Below, piece after piece: positions 57,415-64,000 of a DNA stretch of 64,000 bases. The stretch's first letter is position 1; the number at the start of each line of letters is the position of its first letter. A program made the position numbers and the translations under genes. The DNA is taken from contig OZ026595.1 in NCBI GenBank assembly GCA_964020085.1, positions 19,916,153 through 19,980,152 of the forward strand, given 5' to 3'. The notes beneath the pieces were generated by a model that saw only the letters and a list, made by a program, of their open reading frames with translations, did no database searches and was not told the origin of the DNA. This DNA is from Micromussa lordhowensis. Lineage: Eukaryota; Cnidaria; Anthozoa; Scleractinia; Lobophylliidae.

Positions 57415-58757
57415 TAATCCAAAATCACCGACGATTGCTGTGCTTGTGATTGTAGTGTGCGTGTGATTGTAGTGTAGATGAAGCCTGGGGCTAAGTTTTC
57501 GTGTTCTTTTTGGAACACTGAAAGCATTCGTAGCACATTCAGCAGAAGTAGAGTCTTTATCTTTCTCAGTGACAGACGCACTGACTAGATCCTACTGAGA
57601 TAACTGCGAAATTATTCTAAAGTGAAATATTAACACGTTTCTATTAGGCGTCGTTTTCGCAGTTGTATCATAGGCCGCGGTAAGGTCCTTGGTATTTTTT
57701 ATGAGGTGGCCTTCATTATTGATTTTGAACGGTTTATAAGTTTGCATTGCTATAACTTGCTGGACTGATTGCGCCTTAAGACGACAGCAAGATGAAGTGA
57801 AAATGTAAACCTAAATTAATTTATCCCTCTATATATTCTATTCTAGTTCATAAAATTTCCCGTAGCGTCGAAACAATGCCTTTTCGGACCTTTTCACCGC
57901 GATGAAAATGGTATAAATTTTCAAAAGGCGAACATTTCCGCTAGTTCAAAAATTTCTATGCTGACTTGCGTTGTAGTAAAACTTCTTCTCAATTAGCTTC
58001 CAAATTTATCAGAGTCCAAATTGAAAATTTGGTTTCTCGCCTCAGCAATAAATTTAAAATAGGTTGAAAAGCAAATTTCCACAACCCTGAAGAACTCATT
58101 GGCAATATGCCATGCAGTGGTACTTTAAATTAACTTTAAATTGGCTATACAAGTGTCATTGTGAATATCTGCCACAGAACATAGTATAGTCGGTGGAAAA
58201 TGTTGCAAGATAAACCCAGAGCCCTTTGAGGTAATGATTATCATATTTAATTTAACATGTCCCAATGTTGATGATCAGATGCCACATTTTCCGCAGTAAA
58301 ATAATGAACAGCCGGAAATTCAGGGCGTGCAATAAATTTGACATTATCGAAGAGAATATTTCATTAAATTTAGTCTCTTATAAGAGTCAAGAGTCTAGAT
58401 CTTATTGGTGGATGGACAAAAATTTAAGCCGTATGGGGAATATTTTCATTGTATCACACTTCACTCTAAGTTCTTTTTGCATAGTCAAAAGAATTTCTAA
58501 GAGTGTCTTACGGACAATTTTCTTCTACCTCTAAAAACGTCAGTTGGGCTGTTTACTTTGGATTTCCTAACGCGTTTGATAGCAACTTCAAATAAAACAT
58601 AGGCACGCAAGGCGTGCAAGAGTTATTTTTTTAATTAAAAGGTTGTGAAGATAGGAGCATTTAAGGGAGTGTTTACAGTGACAATTTAGGTAACCCTTTT
58701 TACACAACAACACTAGTTTACCGAAAAAAGAAAGAGAAAAAACACCTCTGACACGTT
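57415..58757. other. Gene-free stretch
   Basis: No gene or clear repeat seen. The ORF at 58265-58534 has no known domain. Confidence 0.4.
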
Positions 58758-59460
58758 GACAGTCTAATTTAATTCATTCCCATATGAAAAACAAAAGTGT
58801 CAAATTACCATTTGTAACTAAAACTAGCAAGCATCTCGTGGGAACAAGTGGTGATGATTTGCCAGCTCTAATTGAATTTACTCCCTTGTGGAAAACAAGT
58901 GTCAAATTACCCTTTGTAACTAAAAAATAAAATATCTAGTTATATTTCCATGCAACAACAACAAAACAATCGTTACCTGTACCTATTGTAAACGTTCGAA
59001 CTGTTTCAAATCAAAATAGTCTCGTCTCCTCTAAAACATTTCGTAAGAACTAGAAGCAACGATGCGTGACGTCTAATTGAATTTACTCCTTGTGAAAAAC
59101 AAAAATATCAAGTTACCATTTGTAACTAAAAATAGCAAGCATCTCGTGGGAACAAGTGGTGATGATTTGCCAGCTCTAATTGAATTTACTCCCTTGTGAA
59201 AAACAAAAGTGTCAAATTACCCTTTGTAACGAAAAAATAAAAATATCTCGTTATATTTGCACGCAACAAGAACACAGCAACTGTTACCTGTACCTATTGT
59301 AAACGTTCGAACTGTTTCAAATCAAAATAGTCTCGTCTCCTCTAAAACATTTCGTAAGAACTAGAAGCAACGATGTGTGACGTCTAATTGAATTTACTCC
59401 TTGTGAAAAACAAAAATATCAAGTTACCGTTATAACTAACAATGAAAACATCTCGACCAT
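58758..59460. repeat. Minisatellite, about 310-bp unit, 2.3 copies
   Basis: Units start near 58758, 59068 and 59378 (partial), each with GACRTCTAATTGAATTTACTCC-like and GTTACC(A/G)TTTGTAACTAAAAATAGCAAGC-like segments, the latter spaced 308-310 bases apart. Each full unit contains an internal second half (about 107 bases on) repeating CTAATTGAATTTACTCCCTTGTG, so it is a repeat within a repeat. Confidence 0.85.
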
Positions 59461-60021
59461 TTGCATACAACTACCTCACGCACTGTTTCATACCTCAAGG
59501 CTTATCTCCTCCATAACTAAAATCCTAAGCCTAACTCACAGAAAATGCCGAAGTAAACCCAATATATGAATACTTCCTCCTCTTTTATAGAAGAATAAAT
59601 ATGGCAGTTCTGAACTGTATCGGGCAAATCTTCTCATATACCATTTACTTTTAAAACAAGAAATTTGATTGGCTGTTTATAGTAGATCCGATCTGATTGG
59701 TGTGACATACATACATCTCTCACTGATCCATTGACCCGTCCACAACATACTCGTCGCGCCGACTAAGAGATATTTTTTTTTACAAAAAAAATAACTCAAA
59801 AAAGGAGTTTTAGCAATGACGACGGCGACGCCGAGGACGACGCCTATATTTTGCCCTCGAATGTCACAACTTTATAGATCTGTTCAGTACGCTATCGGTC
59901 TAAAAACTTACTCAGGCTAAGTATGTAATGATTCGTTCAATTCCAAAGGAAGATACGAAAAATTAGCCACTGCGATTAACGTTCTCCAAAATACGTGCGT
60001 GCAGTACCATTTATTTCTCCG

Positions 60022-60320
60022 AGAGACACGGTGGCCTAATGGCTCGTACACTGGACACCGGATCGAGCGGCTCTGGGTTCGAGTCCTGACCAGGGTCATT
60101 GTACTGTGTTCTTAGACAAGACAATTTACTCTTACAGCACCTCGCTCGGCCCAAGAGGATATGCGGGCACCGATGAATTGTTGAGGCATCCTGTCAGAAT
60201 GCTGGGGCTTAATCTGCGATGCCATCCCATCCAGGGGAACGCAACAATAGTCCTAGTCGCCTCAGAAACAATAGATAAGCGCAGAAAGCTAAGAGCCAGT
60301 CGGGCGTAAGAGTCTTTACT
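60022..60320 (+). mobile_element. tRNA-derived SINE
   Basis: The head has a tRNA-like pol III promoter: A box TGGCCTAATGG at 60032-60042 and B box GGTTCGAGTCC at 60076-60086, at normal spacing. The body follows with GGTCATTGTACTGTGTTCTTAGACAAGACA, in two pieces shared with the 45 and 47 kb copies, CATCCCATCCAGGGGAAC, and a tail ending GTCGGGCGTAAGAGTCTTTACTTTTT. The tRNA-like head cannot be a working tRNA gene because no cloverleaf closes at the 3' side. Confidence 0.8.
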
Positions 60321-60723
60321 TTTTCTTGTTTCAGAACCCAGGGTTAAAATGGTGACACGACACCGGTTCCATATCCTCATAAACCAAAAAAATAGGTCCG
60401 CAGTGCGTACATGTGTGGCTTACAATTAGGATAAAACTGAATTCTTATCTTGAAAAAATAAAAGACACTAAGATTTCCAAGTTAAAATAAGCCCTTATTA
60501 TAAATGGCTTGTCGGGCGTAAGAGTCTTTACTTTTTTTATTTCAGAACCCAGGGATAAAATGGTGACATGACACCGGTTCCTTACACAATATCCTCATAA
60601 ACCAAAAATAGGTCCGCAGTACATACATGTGTGGCTTACAATTAGGATAAAACTGAATTATCTTGAAAAAATTAAAGACACTAAGATCTCCAAGTTAAAA
60701 TAAACCCTCATAATAAATGGATG
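60299..60723. repeat. Tandem duplication, 2 x 212 bp, at the SINE tail
   Basis: Copies at 60299-60510 and 60511-60723 both begin GTCGGGCGTAAGAGTCTTTA, the SINE tail, and continue through ACCGGTTCC, ATAGGTCCGCAGT and GTGTGGCTTACAATTAGGAT with few differences. Confidence 0.88.
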
Positions 60724-60757
60724 GTAACTTAATTCTAAAATATCCTTAACCACTTAA

Positions 60758-61807
60758 GGTGGCTCCCTATAGTTTTTTTGACCGCGCGCGAACGAATTTT
60801 GAAAATCGCGCGATGGCGCGAGCTCTCAAAACTCTACGCGAAAGTCGCGCGCGAGATCATGCAGTAAAATGCCGACAAACATGGCGTCCACATTTTCAAA
60901 ATTTGTTCATCGCAAAGGTTGCGTGGATCTCCTCCGGTTTTAAAACATTTATCGACCAAATAGAAGACCTACCCTTCTCTGCTGATTTGAAAGAGAAAAG
61001 TACAAGGTATGTGGGAGTTTCAACCTAAGAAACTGATTTGTTTGATCGTCACGATCATTGTCATTGTCCGCTCGCTCATCGGCGCCAAGAGTCACCCGAA
61101 CAACAAGAATAGTGCTTGCAATAGTGAAACATTTCGAGGAAATTTCAATTTCCAAGTTCACCCGATTTCATCCGATTTCTTCGCGAACTAAATATCTGAA
61201 GTAAAGGTACGCGCGCGTGTGCGCGTGGCTGGGAATTTCACGCATGCTCAAATAGTGATTTTGGAGAATTTCTATTCTGTGACGATGTTGTGTGATCGAA
61301 AAAATGCGCACTCTTTCATGTGAATATCTCCAGTTTTCTTCGGTGAAATTTCTTCAAATTTCTTCAGAGTGGTAATTACCGTCTACCCCTTCCGTCTGCC
61401 AATTCGTCATTAAAATTTGTAAGACAATTTTGTAAGTGGAGCTAAAAAACAAAAATTCACTAAAAGCGACGAAACTACCTTTGTAACCCCTATTTTTTGG
61501 CCTTCAGAAGATTCCTCTGGACAAATTTCATGTAATGTCAAAGTTGAGGAAATTTTCACCGAAGGAGATGGAAGAAAATTGAAATAAAAGCAAAATATAC
61601 ACTGTAAACAACCTATCTTTAGAGAGTTTTATTTACAGGTAAAACCCTGTTAATTTAACAGTGATGGTTCCAAAGAGTAGTTGTGTCTTTCAGAAGTTTA
61701 TTGCGATAGACTTGAGAGATGTGCGATTAAGAATAATACGAAAATTCCCGTGGATAGTGGATACAAGCGCGCGCGAAATGAACAGCAAATAACCATATGG
61801 AGCCACC
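60758..61807. mobile_element. TTAA-flanked MITE, family 3
   Basis: 1050-bp element beginning GGTGGCTCCCTATAG and ending with the near-complement CATATGGAGCCACC. It is flanked by TTAA at 60754-60757 and 61808-61811. The first bases (GGTGGC) match those of family 2 at 12381. Piggybac-type, non-autonomous, by inference. The ORFs inside (60759-61028 and 61009-61191) show no transposase motif. Confidence 0.82.
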
Positions 61808-62329
61808 TTAACTCACAAGTTAACTTGGCATATATGTCAATGATACTAGAAAATGGGAAAATAAAGCGTTGAAGAGAATAGGGTGCTTATTAATTACAAA
61901 CATAGGCTCACAAGGTGTCCTCGTGTAGGCTTCCATTCATTGTATTGTAGTTACGATATAGTAAATAAGATGCTGCTGTATTATAAATGTATTCACTAAT
62001 TTTGCGAATGTTTGAGATTTACAATTTTTTTGTTACCAATGTTCAACCAATCAATCAATCTGTCAATTAATCACAGAATCAGTCAGTCAGTCAATGTGCA
62101 AGTCATTCAATCAATCAATATTTCAGTTCCATTTTTCCCGATTACAAGTTTGCTATATTAAAGCAGAATCACAATAGCTGTAAATTGAGTGGATTTCCAA
62201 GAAAGCCTAGCTCTTGATACAGATGCAGGATGTTATGGAGCCTGCAGATAATTAACACTTATTCCATGAGCGCACATTGGATATGAGATGATAGATAGAC
62301 CACGAGGCATATAGCACCGAGTTGGGTAT

Positions 62330-62572
62330 AACCATCTCATATCCCAAAAGCATAAGTGGGGAAGTTGTTTTATTAAAAGTGCCCACAAAATAAAGAAAAA
62401 CTTACCATATTTGTAGAGCATGGTATGATTGCTGATATACCATGATCATGATGGCTAAGCTAATGGCTAAGCTAATGGCTAAGCTAATGGCTAAGCTAAT
62501 GGCTAAGCTAATGAAAGCTCGAACTGAATTATCCAGTGATCCAGTTCTTAATAATTAACAATTATTCACCGA
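62330..62572. mobile_element. MITE-like element, inverse copy of the 38 kb family
   Basis: Reads CATCTCATATCCC, TTTTATTAAAAGTG, a GTAGAGCATGGTATGAT stretch, CATGATGGCTAAGC, AATGAAAGCTCGAACTGAATTATCCA and AACAATTATTC in the reverse order of the element at 37891-38243. It contains an expanded 12-bp repeat. Confidence 0.65.
62451..62510. repeat. 12-bp tandem repeat, 5 perfect copies
   Basis: ATGGCTAAGCTA repeated five times without error. The related element at 38 kb has one equivalent unit (CATGATGGCTAAGCCAATG on its reverse strand), so the array arose by expansion inside the MITE. Confidence 0.92.
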
Positions 62573-62754
62573 AGTGGAGGTGAATAGTGGTGGATATTTA
62601 CCAAGCCGCGAAGCGGCGAGGTAAATATCCACCACTTTCACCGACACTTAGTATATACCACACAAGCTGAATAACTAGCAGCCCAAAGAGTAACTTCACT
62701 GGTTAAAATATAACGACGAAAGCCACTTTGTGTTTCTTCGGCTGCTCGGAGGTG

Positions 62755-62791
<37 letters not shown>

Positions 62792-62840
62792 AGCGCGCGC
62801 GAAAAGTACTATTCACTTGTGTGGTATATACTAATACTGA
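62573..62840. repeat. Compound inverted-repeat cluster
   Basis: A perfect 17-bp stem, AGTGGTGGATATTTACC (62586-62602) with its complement at 62620-62636, has a loop that folds again (CCGCGAAGCGG). Next, CTTAGTATATACCACACAAG (62647-62666) pairs with 62816-62834. Inside that pair are GTGAATAGTACT/AGTACTATTCAC and CGGAGGTGA/TCACCTCCG. Probably nested MITE ends. Confidence 0.75.
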
Positions 62841-63360
62841 TTATATTAATGAATTAAAAAAATCAAATGGATGCGACAAATCCAAACATCACATTAACGT
62901 ATGGTTAGCAATATTAATTGTTTTACAAATATACATATATAGCAGAGAAATCACTGCTTAAATCCCCAGCAGATAATAAGCTTACTGTTCGAACAATGTG
63001 ATTATGATTACTAAGTTTTAGTCAACTATATCTCGTAATTTATTTCACTTTTGAATATCTAAATCACATGTGTACATGATTTTGTGTTAATGCTCATATC
63101 CAAACTAAAGCTTTTGAGAAGGCTTTTTGAGAAGGCGGTCACCTTTTGTCTGTGATTTATGATATTTTCAAACTCGTTTGTAAGCGCCGCTGACTTTGAA
63201 TTCCTGGTTCAAGGCGATGAATGTTGGCTTATAAAAGTATAATGGCTCGTGTACAACCTGCACTGAACACATGCCTAATCTATGTGCTGGCTTACGTAAG
63301 GAAAATAACCCCCGTGTTCCGGCTTGTATAAATACACCTGAAACGGGTTTCGTTAACTGT

Positions 63361-63533
63361 AGGATTTTACGTTTCTGTACTCAGCTAAACAGATCAATCC
63401 AAGATCACTAGGATCATAGTGCATCAAAGGAACCGAAGAATCCTTGCCCAGAGTGGATTCTTCGGTTCCTTTGACGCACCATAATCCGAGAGATCCTGAA
63501 TTAATCTGTTTAGAAAAGAACGCAAAATCCGTT
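63361..63533. repeat. Fold-back element of about 170 bp
   Basis: The central stem pairs 63419-63443 (GTGCATCAAAGGAACCGAAG and onward) with 63455-63479 at 24 of 25 positions around an 11-base loop. Pairing continues outward with mismatches (ATAGTGC/GCACCAT, AAACAGAT/ATCTGTTT, GATTTTACG/CGCAAAATC). Non-coding; a fold-back MITE is likely. Confidence 0.85.
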
Positions 63534-63747
63534 TTCGGATTTGAGAATCTTGGATTTTCTTAAAGAAACCCACTAAATAAGTCGCACAGTGACATAGTGT
63601 GGATTACACTTTATGTAAGCCACACAAAAAAGAAATCATTTTACCATAAGTCAGATTTCAAATAGATCTTCCAACTCTTCACAGATCAAGGCAGACCTTA
63701 CTTGGCATTAGGCTCAGCAGCATTACGAATCCGATTCCGATATAATA

Positions 63748-63905
63748 GGGAGCTTAAGCAAAGGCGTTTTTGAGCGACGTACGGCAACCGGAAATGTGGC
63801 GTTTTCTCTTTTTACTCGGCTTGGTGCTAGTGTCTACGATTTACTTGAAAATTAGAGCACATCCACTGCCGTACGTCGCTCAAAAACCTCTTTGCTCAAG
63901 CTCTC
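63748..63905. mobile_element. MITE with GAGCGACGTACGG inverted repeats, copy 2
   Basis: 158-bp element, GGGAGCTTAAGCAAAGGCGT at the left and the complementary AACCTCTTTGCTCAAGCTCTC at the right, flanked by TA on both sides, which suggests a TA target duplication. It is an internally shortened relative of 57206-57414, sharing GGCAACCGGAAATG and GATTTACTTGAAAATTAGAG. Confidence 0.88.
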
Positions 63906-64000
63906 TATTTGTCCTTGAAAAACGGTCAGCAAATCTTGTAACCAATTGATGAATAATTGAGCTGGCCTCAAAAAGTAAATCCTCACGTCAGTTTTGTCGT

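Noticed and set aside
58758..59460. CRISPR-like repeat array
   Set aside because: The units are about 310 bp, continuous and without unique spacers. It is a eukaryotic minisatellite.
60022..60095. A tRNA gene
   Set aside because: A and B boxes are present, but there is no acceptor-stem closure and the SINE body follows. It is a tRNA-derived SINE head.

Overview
The window reads as AT-rich, repeat-laden animal genomic DNA, most likely from a cnidarian (an anthozoan such as a stony coral or sea anemone). The basis is inference: short-exon/long-exon class A peptide-type GPCR genes in a family cluster, Ngaro-type tyrosine-recombinase retroelements, RTE-like and CR1/L2-like LINEs, tRNA-derived SINEs and many short inverted-repeat (MITE-like) elements. 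No database search was possible, so the species is not named. No bacterial or viral gene organisation is present.

Host genes: three apparently intact rhodopsin-class GPCR genes and one dead relative. From left to right they are a pseudogene at 5.5-7.4 kb (+), a gene at 15.7-17.8 kb (+), a gene at 42.0-43.6 kb (+) and a more divergent gene at 48.8-49.9 kb (-). The two plus-strand genes share a structure not obvious from plain ORFs: a very short first coding exon, a phase-1 intron whose removal creates an N-glycosylation sequon at the junction, then one long exon with all seven membrane segments. Both have a splice acceptor just before the start codon, so an upstream non-coding exon is expected. 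A TATA box plus splice donor at about 11.2 kb is a good candidate promoter and first exon for the 15.7 kb gene; a decayed copy lies at 9.2 kb. A short ORF with a signal-peptide-like N-terminus and a splice donor lies at 47.5 kb.

Mobile DNA: the centre (19.3-33.5 kb) is a tandem pair of nearly identical Ngaro-type elements sharing split direct repeats in the order A-ORFs-B-A-ORFs-B-A-B. Copy 1 is inactivated by a nonsense mutation in gag and by a nested LINE (22.5-26.1 kb, minus strand) with an uninterrupted reading frame of more than 1100 codons. Copy 2 has all three reading frames open. Further elements are a decayed RTE-like LINE (35.1-37.6 kb), a truncated LINE tail (14.2-14.9 kb), three TTAA-flanked inverted-repeat elements (two of them sharing one TTAA), a MITE that splits the GPCR pseudogene, SINE copies at 45, 47 and 60 kb, and several tandem minisatellites.

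The rest (38-42 kb, 43.6-47.5 kb and 50-64 kb) has no gene I can support; it holds AT-rich sequence, decayed inverted-repeat elements and tandem duplications. The biology suggested is a locus of duplicating orphan peptide receptors whose introns and upstream regions are heavily remodelled by transposons.
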